Positions 34,319-43,187 of a stretch of 64,000 nt of DNA are shown here, in pieces (positions within the stretch are counted from its first letter, which is position 1; the number at the start of each line of letters is the position of its first letter). Position numbers and translations under genes: made by a program. Location of the stretch: NCBI RefSeq assembly GCF_039536325.1, contig NZ_BAAAYO010000001.1:558001-622000 (forward strand). The letters run 5' to 3'. The notes beneath the pieces were generated by a model. The model was given only the letters and a program-made list of their open reading frames with translations, searched no databases and was not told where the DNA came from. The stretch comes from Paenibacillus_AB hodogayensis. GTDB taxonomy: Bacteria > Bacillota > Bacilli > Paenibacillales > NBRC-103111.

Positions 34319-34918
34319 CTACATGCACATTTCCACCATCCGGTATTCTTTATCCGTCAGACGCTCCAGATCGGGAATGACGAACCGATTGCCGTCGACA
34401 TCCAGCACGAGCAGCCGGTTATGCCCGACCAGCTTGGCATTGCCTCCACCGCTGCGCACCGTAAAGCGGCATATGCCGGCGGTCGTCTCCGTATCCCAAT
34501 ACGAATAGCCGAATTCTTCCTTGATCTTGATCACCTTTATAATCTCCGGGCAAAAATACCGGATGTTGATCTGTTCCTCCAGCAGCTCCGCCGTTTCTCC
34601 GGGAAAATCGTCCAAGCTGCGGATCATGCCCAGCTCCTTGTTGTCGAACGTGCGGATGGACAAGTAAATACGCTTGTTCGTATGAGGAAACGAACAGTGC
34701 ACATATACGACCGGATGCTCCGTACCGTCTATTTTTATGCTCAGCATGTTCCCCACCGTCTTGGCGAAGCTCGTATCTTCCGGCTGCAAATACCGGATTT
34801 TCGCCGCTTCCGCCAAATCCGCCTGCCCGCTCTCCGCAGGCTTCATGTCGACGGGCTGCCCGCCGTCGCTGCCGTCCGGCTTGCCTGCCGCTTCCGCCGG
34901 TGCCGCTACAGTCGTCAT
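34319..34918 (-). CDS. DUF1854 domain-containing protein
   Basis: The 199-residue protein has a flexible Pro/Gly/Ala-rich N terminus (about 1-35) and then a DUF1854-type domain: IRYLQPEDTSFAKTVGNMLS, FPGETAELLEEQINIRYFCPEIIKVIKIKEEFGYSYWDTET, and DVDGNRFVIPDLERLTDKE. DUF1854 proteins occur next to ABC exporters, and in some bacteria such sets lie beside cyanophycin genes; no cyanophycin synthetase is in this window. Its ATG overlaps the stop of the first ABC gene by four bases, and the second ABC gene follows after 37 bases, so it is probably a soluble accessory subunit of a heterodimeric exporter. No transmembrane segment is present. Confidence 0.85.
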   Translation of the reverse strand: MTTVAAPAEAAGKPDGSDGGQPVDMKPAESGQADLAEAAKIRYLQPEDTSFAKTVGNMLSIKIDGTEHPVVYVHCSFPHTNKRIYLSIRTFDNKELGMIRSLDDFPGETAELLEEQINIRYFCPEIIKVIKIKEEFGYSYWDTETTAGICRFTVRSGGGNAKLVGHNRLLVLDVDGNRFVIPDLERLTDKEYRMVEMCM

Positions 34919-37227
34919 GCGATAATCACCTCTTTCATTTTCAAAGCCTCGTCATGCTTCTGGACCAGCTTGTGATACATTCCTTCCTTGCCCATCAGCT
35001 CGTCATGCGAGCCGGCCTCTACGACCTTGCCTTGGTCCATGACGACGAGATAGTCGGCATTGCGCAAGGTGGACAGCCGGTGGGCGATGGCGATCGTCGT
35101 CCGACCCTTGATCAGCGAATCGAGCGCCTCCTGGATTTGCAGCTCCGTCTCCGTATCGAGCGAAGCGGTCGCCTCGTCCAGAATCAATATTTTCGGATTA
35201 TGCAATATCGCCCGCGCGATCGAAAGCCGCTGCTTCTCCCCGCCGGACAAATTGTAGCCGCCCGTGCCGATAATCGTATCGTAGCCATCCGGCAGCTTCT
35301 CTATATAGTCGTGGGCGTTGGCGATTTTGGCCGCATTGACGATGTCCCCGAGCGTACAGTTCTCGTCGGCGTAGGCTATATTCTCCGCGATGCTGCCGGA
35401 GAACACGTAGACGTCCTGGGATACGATGCCGATATGCTTGCGGAGCGTCGCGGCCGACAAATCCTTGACGTTGATGCCGTCGATGCGGATCTCGCCTTCG
35501 TTGACGTCATACAGCCGCGAGATCAGGTTGACGAGCGTCGACTTCCCCGCCCCCGAATGCCCGACGACTCCGATCATCTGTCCGGGCTTCGCGTGCATCG
35601 ACACCTGCTTCAGAATCGCCTTGTTCGGCTCGTAGCCGAATACGACGCCCGATACCCGAATGTCGCCGCGCAAATCCGCGAGCTCGATGGCATCCTCCTT
35701 TTCCTCCACCTCGGGAACCGCGTCCTGGATTTCAAAGATGCGCTGTGCTGCCGACATGCAGTAAGACCACCAGTTGACGATATTGTTCATAAATTGGATC
35801 GGCCCGTAAAGCAAGTGCATATAGTTGACGAACGTCAGCACCTGCCCGAACGAAAACTGGTCCTTCATCACCATCCAGCCGCCGAACGACCAGATCAGGA
35901 TGCCGCCTGTCTGGGTCAGCAGGTTCAATACCGGGAACACGGTGCCGCCCAGCTTGTTGAACGACTGCTCGGCGCCCGAGAACGACATGTTGGCCGACTG
36001 GAATCGCTCGATCTCGTTGCGCTCCTTGCCGAACGCCTTGACGACCCTCGTGCCCCGTATCGTATCGCTGATAATCGAATTCATCGCGCTGACCTTGCGG
36101 TGCCTTCTCCAAGACATCCGCCACAGCCGCGGAAACACTTTACGGATAATGACGAAGACGATCGGCAGCGGAATAAAGCATAGCAGCGTCAGCTTCCAGT
36201 CCATCATGAGCAATATGACCGTGATGCCGATAATATTCATTGCATTGACGATAAAGTAAGACATCCCGTCCACGAAAAAGTATTGCAGCTCCGTCGCGTC
36301 GTTGTTCACCCGGGTCATCAGTTGGCCGGTCTGCTTTCTCTGAAAAAAATTCAGCGACAGCCGCTGCATCGCCGCGAATACGGTCGACTTCAGATCGAAC
36401 GATACGTTAGCCCCGAGCTTGGCGATAATCGTGCCGAACAGCACGCCGAACACCAGGGAGAGCGTGCGAAAGCCGATCATCAGCGCGATGACGAGTCCGA
36501 TCTTCCCGGCGAAGTAGCCTTCGCCGCCTAGAGCCTGGTCGAACAGCACCGTTCCCTGCAAATACGGGATGACGAGCCCGGTGGCCGAGTTCAGGAGCAT
36601 GAACAGGACGATATAAAAGATCGACCTCTTGTACTTGCCGGCAAAGGAGAGCAGCCGCATGAAAATCGCATGCTTCTTCAGGCATTTCGGGCATATTTGC
36701 CTGTTCTTCTCGGGATAGATCATCCCGCACTTCGGGCAGGACATCGCCTGCTCCTCCTCCAGCTCGCGGGCGTCGATCTCCTCGCCTTTCTTCAGCTTCG
36801 CGAATACCGACGCAAGCTTCGCCGCCCGACCCATATGCCCGTTGGTGAAGGAAGCGACGATTCGCTCGGCCCCGTCCTCCTTGACGACGATCATACCGGA
36901 GGCGACCAGATTGACGACCGTAACCGCTTCCAGCTTGTCAAGACCGATCGTCTCCACCGACCATGGCCCGGCATGCAGCGGGCTCGGCGCATCGTCCTCC
37001 TTCCCCCTCCTCTTCCTTTTCTTCTTCGCGAAGCCTTTGTAATGCTTCTCCTGAGACGGGGGCGCGCCGCTGGAAAGAATCGTCAGCTTGTCGCGGCCGA
37101 GCAGCACGTGCGTGTCGACGAATTCGCCCTGCGTCGTCCGGTCGCCTATCATCCAGCAGATGATATCGTCCGGGTCCAAACCGTTTTGCCGCCATACGGC
37201 TTCCCATTCATTCGGCAGTTTGTTCAT
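34915..37227 (-). CDS. ABC exporter (fused TMD-NBD) with N-terminal domain and zinc ribbon
   Basis: The 770-residue protein has an N-terminal cytosolic domain (about 1-155) holding a very basic stretch (KGFAKKKRKRRGK, 65-77), a zinc ribbon (C164, C167, C179, C182), a six-helix exporter domain (about 200-490) and an ATPase domain: Walker A GHSGAGKS (556-563), signature LSGGEKQR (660-667), Walker B ILILDE (680-685), H-loop H716. All nucleotide-site residues are canonical. The ATG at 37227 (ggagag in front) is chosen over an in-frame position 14 codons upstream. It is the first gene of the unit ABC-DUF1854-ABC; four-base overlap with the next gene shows coupling. Confidence 0.9.
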   Translation of the reverse strand: MNKLPNEWEAVWRQNGLDPDDIICWMIGDRTTQGEFVDTHVLLGRDKLTILSSGAPPSQEKHYKGFAKKKRKRRGKEDDAPSPLHAGPWSVETIGLDKLEAVTVVNLVASGMIVVKEDGAERIVASFTNGHMGRAAKLASVFAKLKKGEEIDARELEEEQAMSCPKCGMIYPEKNRQICPKCLKKHAIFMRLLSFAGKYKRSIFYIVLFMLLNSATGLVIPYLQGTVLFDQALGGEGYFAGKIGLVIALMIGFRTLSLVFGVLFGTIIAKLGANVSFDLKSTVFAAMQRLSLNFFQRKQTGQLMTRVNNDATELQYFFVDGMSYFIVNAMNIIGITVILLMMDWKLTLLCFIPLPIVFVIIRKVFPRLWRMSWRRHRKVSAMNSIISDTIRGTRVVKAFGKERNEIERFQSANMSFSGAEQSFNKLGGTVFPVLNLLTQTGGILIWSFGGWMVMKDQFSFGQVLTFVNYMHLLYGPIQFMNNIVNWWSYCMSAAQRIFEIQDAVPEVEEKEDAIELADLRGDIRVSGVVFGYEPNKAILKQVSMHAKPGQMIGVVGHSGAGKSTLVNLISRLYDVNEGEIRIDGINVKDLSAATLRKHIGIVSQDVYVFSGSIAENIAYADENCTLGDIVNAAKIANAHDYIEKLPDGYDTIIGTGGYNLSGGEKQRLSIARAILHNPKILILDEATASLDTETELQIQEALDSLIKGRTTIAIAHRLSTLRNADYLVVMDQGKVVEAGSHDELMGKEGMYHKLVQKHDEALKMKEVIIA

Positions 37228-37446
37228 CTTCTCTCCAAATTCATTCCGTTTTGAATTGCAGACCGGCAATCTGTTCCATCATAAATGTTATTCGTGCAGC
37301 TGAAAAGGGAAAATTTGATTGATAGCGAACGTGCGGATCGCTGTGCTTATGCCGTCTGTTTCTACCCATTGTAGCACGTACGTTCCCGTTTGTGGGCATA
37401 AATTGGAAATTTTTGTTCTCCCCCTCGATTCACGCGGGGCGAACGC

Positions 37447-37488
37447 AAACAAACTCCGCTGAGCCGGTACGGGCAACGGAGTTTGTTT
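37447..37488 (-). terminator. Terminator of argS
   Basis: AAACAAACTCCG (37447-37458) pairs perfectly with CGGAGTTTGTTT (37477-37488); the tail on the minus strand is T-rich. It lies 26 bases after the argS stop. The gap up to the ABC gene start (37228-37446) otherwise shows only an AT-rich patch that may hold the operon promoter. Confidence 0.8.
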
Positions 37489-37513
37489 ATCGAACTATTC
37501 GCTTTTTTTATCT

Positions 37514-39235
37514 CTATATGCGTTCAGGAGTCTGTATGCCGATCAGGCCGAGTCCGGTGCGCAGCACGTTGCAGACGCCCGTGACGAGCGCGAGACGGGC
37601 GGTTTTGAGCGCCGGATCGTCGACGAGGATCGGACATTCGTGGTAAAACCGGTTGAACCGCTGGGCGATATCGATCAGATGGCGGCTTACGATGGATGGC
37701 TCCAGCTTCTCCATCGCGACGAGCACCTTGTCCGGAAAAGCGGCCAGCTCCTTCAGCACCAGCTGAGCCTCGGCGTTCTCCAAGAGAGCCGGATCGAAGC
37801 CGGCAATAGCCGCAGCCGCAAGGTCCGCTCCCGCCGTCTCCGCCTTGCGCAGCACGCTGCGGGCCCGCGCATACGTATATTGCACGTAAGGCCCGGACTC
37901 GCCCTCGAAGTTGAGCACGTCCTTCCAGGAGAACGAGATGTCCTTGATCCGGTTGCTGCTCAAATCGTTGAAGATGACCGCGCCTACGCCGACCTGCTGG
38001 GCAACCTGTTCCTTGTCCTCCAGCTGCGGATTTTTGCTCTCGATAATGTCCCGCGTCTTGTCGATCGACTGGCGGAGCAACTCCTCGAGCAGCACGACAT
38101 TTCCTTTGCGCGTGGCAAATTTGACGCCTTCCAGGCTGACCCGTCCGAACGGAACGTGCACGAGCCGATCCGCCCAATCGAAGCCCATCAGCTCGATCAC
38201 CTTGAACCATTGCTGAAAATGCAAATTTTGCGCATAGTCGGTCACATAAATCGCTTTGTCGAAGCCGTACGTCTTGTTCCGGTACAGAGCCGCGGCGATA
38301 TCCCGCGTATGGTACAGCGTAGCCCCGTCCTTCTTCAGAATGAGCGCGGGAGCCATGTTGTAGTCGTCCAGCCTGACGAGAAAAGCCCCCTGGTCCTCTT
38401 CCAACAGCCCTTTCTCCTTCAACTGCTCGACGACCGTCCCCATCTTGTCGTTGTAAAAGCTCTCTCCGGCGTCGGAATCGAACGATACGCCAAGCAGCTC
38501 GTAGATACGGTTGAATTCCTTGTAGCTGATCGTCTTGAACCAGCGCCACAGCTCGAGCGCCTCCTCGTCTCCCTGCTCCAGACGGACGAACCAGGCGCGC
38601 GCCTCGTCCTCCAGCTCCGGCTTGCTCTCGGCTTCGTCGTGGAACTTGACGTACAGCCGCATCAGCTCCTCGATTTCGCCCTCTTCGACCTGGCGCTTGT
38701 CCCCCCACAGCTTGTAGGCGGTAATCAGCTTGCCGAACTGCGTTCCCCAATCGCCGAGATGATTGATGCCGACGCAGCGGAAGCCGAGAAACCGGTGAAT
38801 GCGGTACAGCGCGTTGCCGATAACCGTCGAGCGCAGATGACCGACGTGGAACGGCTTGGCGATATTGGGCGACGAGAAGTCGATGACGATCGTCTTGCCT
38901 TCCCCGATCGTGCCCGCCCCGAACGCGTCGCCGGCGCGCAGCACTTCACCGAGCACGGTTTCGGCGTACGAGCTTTTATTGAAGAATACGTTTAGATAGC
39001 CGGAAGCCGCCGTCACGGACAAAAAAGCCGGATGCGCGGGAAGCTTGCCGGCCAGCTCCTCCGCGATGTGCGCCGGCGCCTTGCGCAGCGTCTTGCTCAG
39101 CTTGAAGCAGGGCAGCGACAAATCGCCCATCTCCGGATTCGGCGGCACTTCGATCATCGCCGCGATGGCTGCGGCATCGGCTCCATCAAGAACGGATGCG
39201 GCCAGTTCGGCCAATATCGTTTTATAATCGGTCAT
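37514..39235 (-). CDS. argS: Arginyl-tRNA synthetase
   Basis: The 573-residue enzyme charges tRNA-Arg with arginine. It has the N-terminal Add1 domain (about 1-90), the class I HIGH motif as FHVGHLRS (HVGH 130-133), LGDWGTQFGKLI, and VKFATRKGNVV in place of KMSKS, as in many bacterial ArgRS, and the DALR anticodon-binding domain at the C terminus (ending FYHECPILVDD..RLALVTGVCNVLRTGLGLIGI). Length is normal. The start follows aaaggagttaagcctca. It seems to be transcribed with its own terminator; the small membrane protein gene upstream may be in the same transcript (36-base gap). Confidence 0.97.
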   Translation of the reverse strand: MTDYKTILAELAASVLDGADAAAIAAMIEVPPNPEMGDLSLPCFKLSKTLRKAPAHIAEELAGKLPAHPAFLSVTAASGYLNVFFNKSSYAETVLGEVLRAGDAFGAGTIGEGKTIVIDFSSPNIAKPFHVGHLRSTVIGNALYRIHRFLGFRCVGINHLGDWGTQFGKLITAYKLWGDKRQVEEGEIEELMRLYVKFHDEAESKPELEDEARAWFVRLEQGDEEALELWRWFKTISYKEFNRIYELLGVSFDSDAGESFYNDKMGTVVEQLKEKGLLEEDQGAFLVRLDDYNMAPALILKKDGATLYHTRDIAAALYRNKTYGFDKAIYVTDYAQNLHFQQWFKVIELMGFDWADRLVHVPFGRVSLEGVKFATRKGNVVLLEELLRQSIDKTRDIIESKNPQLEDKEQVAQQVGVGAVIFNDLSSNRIKDISFSWKDVLNFEGESGPYVQYTYARARSVLRKAETAGADLAAAAIAGFDPALLENAEAQLVLKELAAFPDKVLVAMEKLEPSIVSRHLIDIAQRFNRFYHECPILVDDPALKTARLALVTGVCNVLRTGLGLIGIQTPERI

Positions 39236-39271
39236 TGAGGCTTAACTCCTTTTATTCGGAAAATAGAATGA

Positions 39272-39703
39272 TCACATGAAGCTGGCGACGCCAAAAGCGA
39301 CGGCCGCCGTCAACAAAACGGTCCATACGACGATGCCGACGCTCATCCAGACGAGCAGCCGGGGGGACTTGGCCCCGAGAGACACGCCGATAACGGCACC
39401 GAGCGGGGCGCCAGTAATGATGGGCGACAGCAGTCCGAGGCCAATGACCCCGTACTTGTCCCAAATAACCGCCATGCTGCCCTTCTTCCCGCTCTTCTTC
39501 TTGTTCTCCCACCTTCGTACCATCCATCGTCGCAGCGGTCCGCCCACGGTGACGACGATCAGGGCGCTGAGAGCCGAACCGAGCGCGCTCAACACCCCCG
39601 TGACCACCGGGTGCAGGCCAAGCGCGAAACCGAGCGGAATCGCGGCCCAAAGCTCCAGCACGCTTGTCCCCAGCACCGAAATCCACTTCGCGATATCGAT
39701 CAT
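39272..39703 (-). CDS. Small multidrug export protein (PF06695-type)
   Basis: The 143-residue membrane protein has four predicted membrane segments and the family-typical PLGFALGLHPVVTGVLSALGSALSALIVV near the N terminus, a basic cytoplasmic loop (RRWMVRRWENKKKSGKKGS) and GAPLGAVIGVSLG. The name Sm_multidrug_ex is historical; direct transport data are scarce. The start follows ggagga. It lies between argS and a terminator, so it may be co-transcribed with argS. Confidence 0.8.
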   Translation of the reverse strand: MIDIAKWISVLGTSVLELWAAIPLGFALGLHPVVTGVLSALGSALSALIVVTVGGPLRRWMVRRWENKKKSGKKGSMAVIWDKYGVIGLGLLSPIITGAPLGAVIGVSLGAKSPRLLVWMSVGIVVWTVLLTAAVAFGVASFM

Positions 39704-39736
39704 TGTCCATCCTCCATCAAGCTACTGTACGATTGT

Positions 39737-39761
39737 TAAAAACACCCCGAGCGGGGTGTTT
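39737..39761 (-). terminator. Terminator of the DUF1361 gene
   Basis: AAACACCCC (39740-39748) pairs with GGGGTGTTT (39753-39761); the minus-strand tail is TTTTTAAC. It separates the DUF1361 gene from the small exporter and argS. Confidence 0.88.
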
Positions 39762-39800
39762 GCCGAACCGGATAAGTTATCCTTACATTATAGTGAACCG

Positions 39801-40466
39801 TCATGTCGATGTAAAGCGCCCGGAAGGCGCCAGCAGCCTGTACAATACGGCATAGGCCGCACCGCCGAACAGCGAGAAGGCCAGCACGAACAAGAGCGCT
39901 TGCGGATCGCGGACGATATCGGCAGCGTCGACGACGATCCGCCATGGCTTGACGACCAGATCCCAGCTGTTCCAGCGCAGCACCCTTCCGAGATAGACGC
40001 CGACAGACCCAAGCACGATGACGATGCCCGCGAAGGCGATGCCCGCCGCCGCTCCCAGCCGTTCGCGGACTTCCGCATGAATCGCAAGCAGCGACAGCGC
40101 CCCGAGCAGCCAGCCGAGCAGCGCCGCCAGCATGTTGACGGACAAGTCGTAGTACAGCGAACGCTCGGTACTCAAGTAAGCGAGATGCTTCAGATCGGTC
40201 ACAATATAAGAAGCGTTCGGATAAAAAGCCAGCCAGACGATCCCCCACGCCCACGCTGCCGCTCCCGGGCGGGCTTTCCCGTTCAGCGACCGGCCGACGA
40301 GCCGGGAGGCAATGAGCGGAATCCAAGCCAGCAGCAGATTGGGCATGAACAGCCAGTAATAAGTCAGTCGTCCCGTATAGCCGATCCGTGCCGCAATCAT
40401 CAGCGCGCATACCGCGCTGGCCGCCGCCAGCGTCCAAAGCGCACCGCGGGATAACCGCCGTTCCAT
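39801..40466 (-). CDS. DUF1361 membrane protein
   Basis: The 221-residue protein has six predicted membrane segments. YYWLFMPNLLLAWIPLIAS and WGIVWLAFYPNASYIVTDLKHL are typical of DUF1361 proteins, which occur widely in Bacillota and cyanobacteria with no assigned role. The start follows aagaggagaggcgg. It is a single-gene unit with terminators on both sides. Confidence 0.85.
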   Translation of the reverse strand: MERRLSRGALWTLAAASAVCALMIAARIGYTGRLTYYWLFMPNLLLAWIPLIASRLVGRSLNGKARPGAAAWAWGIVWLAFYPNASYIVTDLKHLAYLSTERSLYYDLSVNMLAALLGWLLGALSLLAIHAEVRERLGAAAGIAFAGIVIVLGSVGVYLGRVLRWNSWDLVVKPWRIVVDAADIVRDPQALLFVLAFSLFGGAAYAVLYRLLAPSGRFTST

Positions 40467-40527
40467 CCGCCTCTCCTCTTTCCTTTTTTTGTTTCTTTCA
40501 TCTTACCTTATCCGGCTCGTCCGTAGC

Positions 40528-40556
40528 AAAAAAGACGTTCCCCGCGAAGGGAACGC
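40528..40556 (-). terminator. Terminator of the HD-GYP gene
   Basis: GACGTTCCC pairs with GGGAACGCC around a short CGCGAA loop; on the minus strand a run of six Ts follows (opposite 40528-40533). Confidence 0.85.
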
Positions 40557-40593
40557 CTCTGTTCTGTTATTGATAGGATCTGCTCGGGAGCGG

Positions 40594-41727
40594 CTAGCCG
40601 GCTTCCGGCGGCTGAATGGTATCCGTCACCTTTCCGGGGTCGCCGGACGGAGCGGCATCCGCTCGATCGTCGGCGGGCAGCTCATGGTTCGCCAAAATTT
40701 GCTCGATATCCAGCGCGTAGTTTTGGCTCAGATCGATAAACGTATCGTCGGCTTGCACGAGCGGACGCGTCTGCCGGTGGGGATGAATCAGCACGATTTT
40801 CGCCTTGGTGCCGTCCGTCAGCATCACCTCGTAGCCGATCAGCGCCTGCATGAATTTGTGCAGCAGCACCGATACGACCGCCGGATCGAACGCGCCGAAC
40901 GCTCCGCCCTCCACCTGCTTCAACACCGCGTACACGGGCGAAGGATTGCGGTATACCGTTCTGGACGTCATTGCGTGAAAGACGTCGGCTACGGCGACGA
41001 TGCGGCTGAACGGGTCGATCTGTTCGCACTTCAGCCCGAGCGGGTAGCCGCTGCCGTCGATCCGCTCGTGATGCTGAAGCGCTACCTTCGCCTGCCGCTC
41101 CGTCGTGCCGACCGTCTTGCGGATCATCTCGAAGCCGATCACCGTATGCCGCTTCATCGTATCGAACTCGTCGTCGTCCAGCCGTCCCGGCTTGTTCAGC
41201 AGCTCGGCGGGAATTTGCGTTTTGCCGATATCGTGCAAAATCGCCGCCGTCGTAAGCTGGAGCAGCTCGGTTTCCGGCAAGCCGATCCATTTGCCCAGCA
41301 GCATGGAGATGGCTCCGACGCCTACGCTGTGCCTGCTTAAATAATCTTGCTTGTCATGCAAGGCGGCGAGCAGTTGGAACAGATGCAGCCGGTCGACCGA
41401 CTCGCGTATCAGCGGAAGCACGCGCATCCTAAGCTGCGCAAGCGGAATTTGTCTGGAGACCCGCGCCTGCTCGAACACGTCGTGTACGACGCCGGCCGCC
41501 TCGTCGATGCCCAGGCCGGGGAGCGCCGACGATACGTTCGCGTAAGGGCCCACTTCCTCCACGTCGTTGTCCGACAGCTGCAAGCCGTGATCTCTCATAA
41601 CATGGATATGGCTGCGGTTCAGCACGGTTGCCAACGGAATCAGCAATACGCCCTGATTGTTGAACAAATCGCGGACTAACCGTTTGCCCATCAGTTGTTC
41701 GAACGACAATTGTTCCTGCTTGTGCAC
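40594..41727 (-). CDS. HD-GYP domain protein, putative cyclic-di-GMP phosphodiesterase
   Basis: The 377-residue protein has an N-terminal region (about 1-120) without a named domain and a central HD-GYP domain: SRHSVGVGAISMLLGKW, the HD of ILHDIGKTQIP, HTVIGFEMI, and HHERIDGSGYPLG, the HHExxDGxGYP motif diagnostic of HD-GYP enzymes that hydrolyse cyclic-di-GMP. The C-terminal 90 residues form a small beta domain (YEVMLTDGTKAKIVLIHPH), common in Bacillales HD-GYP proteins. The start codon is GTG behind gggggaag. It is transcribed alone. Confidence 0.9.
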   Translation of the reverse strand: MHKQEQLSFEQLMGKRLVRDLFNNQGVLLIPLATVLNRSHIHVMRDHGLQLSDNDVEEVGPYANVSSALPGLGIDEAAGVVHDVFEQARVSRQIPLAQLRMRVLPLIRESVDRLHLFQLLAALHDKQDYLSRHSVGVGAISMLLGKWIGLPETELLQLTTAAILHDIGKTQIPAELLNKPGRLDDDEFDTMKRHTVIGFEMIRKTVGTTERQAKVALQHHERIDGSGYPLGLKCEQIDPFSRIVAVADVFHAMTSRTVYRNPSPVYAVLKQVEGGAFGAFDPAVVSVLLHKFMQALIGYEVMLTDGTKAKIVLIHPHRQTRPLVQADDTFIDLSQNYALDIEQILANHELPADDRADAAPSGDPGKVTDTIQPPEAG

Positions 41728-41872
41728 GTGCTTCCCCCTATGCCGCCAAAAAATCGGTCTCGTTGATTGTTATCTTTCATTGTACCGAATATCTTGACGG
41801 CGCTGGGTTAAAGCTGGATGAAATTTTCATAAAATCTTTATATAGAAGACGAAACCGCTCCAAAACCGTCTA

Positions 41873-42253
41873 TCAAAAGCATTTCGGCGCTTTGCCGTCC
41901 TCCGGTTCCCCCGGATTGTCGCTTTCCGCCCCTTCTTCATAAGAAAGCAAAGCGTTCACGCCATGGCTGAGAATCGCTCCGGCGCGCGTCGCCGCCGCAA
42001 CGAGCAGCGCTTCCGTAATCTCTTCCATCGTACCGCCAAGCGCCTTGTATTTCTTGACGTGAACATCGATGCAATACGGGCAACCCGTTACGTGAGCCAC
42101 AGTCAATGCCAGCAGCTCCTTCGTTTGCGGGGGCAGCGCGGACGTCCGGTACGCTTCGCGCTCGAACTGAACATAAGCGGCGGCGGCTTCGGGGCTTTGC
42201 CGGACTAAATCGGGAATCCGTTGCAGATTGGCGGGGGCATAGTAAGCGTTCAT
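41873..42253 (-). CDS. Carboxymuconolactone decarboxylase/AhpD-like protein
   Basis: The 126-residue helical protein has the AhpD/CMD core with the redox pair CPYC in VAHVTGCPYCIDVHVKKYKALGG, followed by ITEALLVAAATRAGAILSHG. Members with CxxC act as peroxidase-like thiol proteins. The C-terminal tail is acidic and ends in a lone cysteine. The ATG at 42253 is preferred, because the one three codons earlier lies directly on the ribosome binding site (gaggag). The start faces the Crp/Fnr gene's end, so both may be on one transcript from the regulator. Confidence 0.87.
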   Translation of the reverse strand: MNAYYAPANLQRIPDLVRQSPEAAAAYVQFEREAYRTSALPPQTKELLALTVAHVTGCPYCIDVHVKKYKALGGTMEEITEALLVAAATRAGAILSHGVNALLSYEEGAESDNPGEPEDGKAPKCF

Positions 42254-42362
42254 CGGTTCCATCTCCTCGTCGGTTCGGTCCGCAGCTTCCCGATCCTATC
42301 TCTTCGGTGTGCGGCCGTTGCAACCATTGTAGAAGATGAGGCGCCCCGCTTCCGTAACAAAG

Positions 42363-43034
42363 TCACTTGACTTCAGCCAGCCGCTCCAGCTCGTCGCGCC
42401 GCAGCACATAAATTTTGCCGCGCCCTAATCGCAACCAGCCTTGCCGTTCGAAGCCTTTCAGCACCCGGCTGACCACTTCTCTTGCCGTTCCCAACTCGAA
42501 CGACAGCGACTCGTGGGTGACATAGAGGGGAGCTTCCGCGGCAACGGGCGATTGGCGCAGCAGCAGCTCGGCCACCCGGCCGTCCATGGGCCGGAACGTC
42601 ATATCCTCGATCAGGCCGGTAACGGCTACCATTCGTTTAATAAAAAGCCGGTAGATGAAACGGCTGAGCTCCGGGTAGGCATGCATCCATTGCCTGAACC
42701 GGACGGCGGGGAGCACGAGCAGCTCGGACGGCTCCTCGGCTTCCGCAAACGCTTCATACTCGGCTTCGCCCAAAATGCTCGCCATCATGATGACGCACGT
42801 CTCGCCGCTCCTCACGCGGTACAGCGTCAATTGCTTGCCGGACGGGCTTATTTTGTAAATGCGCACGCACCCGCGCAGGACGAACGAGGCATGCTCGAAC
42901 AAGTGTCCTTCCTTGATCAGCAGCTGGGCGGGCACCTTCGCCGCGAACGCCCCCGAATGGTTCCATGCCTCCGGCGGAACATCCGCAAAGCACGGAAATG
43001 CGGCTACCGCTTTGGCTATTTGCTCCGGCTCCAT
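42363..43034 (-). CDS. Crp/Fnr-family transcriptional regulator
   Basis: The 223-residue protein has an N-terminal cyclic-nucleotide-binding-type beta roll (about 15-130; HLFEHASFVLRGCVRIYKIS) and a C-terminal winged helix (about 150-223; ESLSFELGTAREVVSRVLKGFERQGWLRLGRGKIYVL). Residues for cAMP binding are not evident and there is no Fnr-type cysteine cluster, so the signal is unknown. The ATG follows ggggagggg. It is followed after about 110 bases by the AhpD-like gene, a plausible oxidative-stress target. Confidence 0.87.
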   Translation of the reverse strand: MEPEQIAKAVAAFPCFADVPPEAWNHSGAFAAKVPAQLLIKEGHLFEHASFVLRGCVRIYKISPSGKQLTLYRVRSGETCVIMMASILGEAEYEAFAEAEEPSELLVLPAVRFRQWMHAYPELSRFIYRLFIKRMVAVTGLIEDMTFRPMDGRVAELLLRQSPVAAEAPLYVTHESLSFELGTAREVVSRVLKGFERQGWLRLGRGKIYVLRRDELERLAEVK

Positions 43035-43187
43035 GCAAGCCCCTCCCCGCGACTGTTAAGTGACTGCCCGCCATTTGTGTTTCGCTGCTGCGGCCCAGCC
43101 GCAGGAAAGCCATCGCTCCCTTCAAGGTTGGCCGAAACCGCTGAACGACACTTGCAATATAAGCGCATCGGCCTTGCGGCATTGTTC

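Noticed and set aside
34915..37227. Degenerate nucleotide site in the ABC pair, as in many heterodimeric exporters
   Set aside because: Walker A, signature, Walker B and H-loop residues are canonical in both proteins.
37288..37476. A 62-codon minus-strand open frame between argS and the ABC operon
   Set aside because: It spans the perfect argS terminator stem and has no plausible start.
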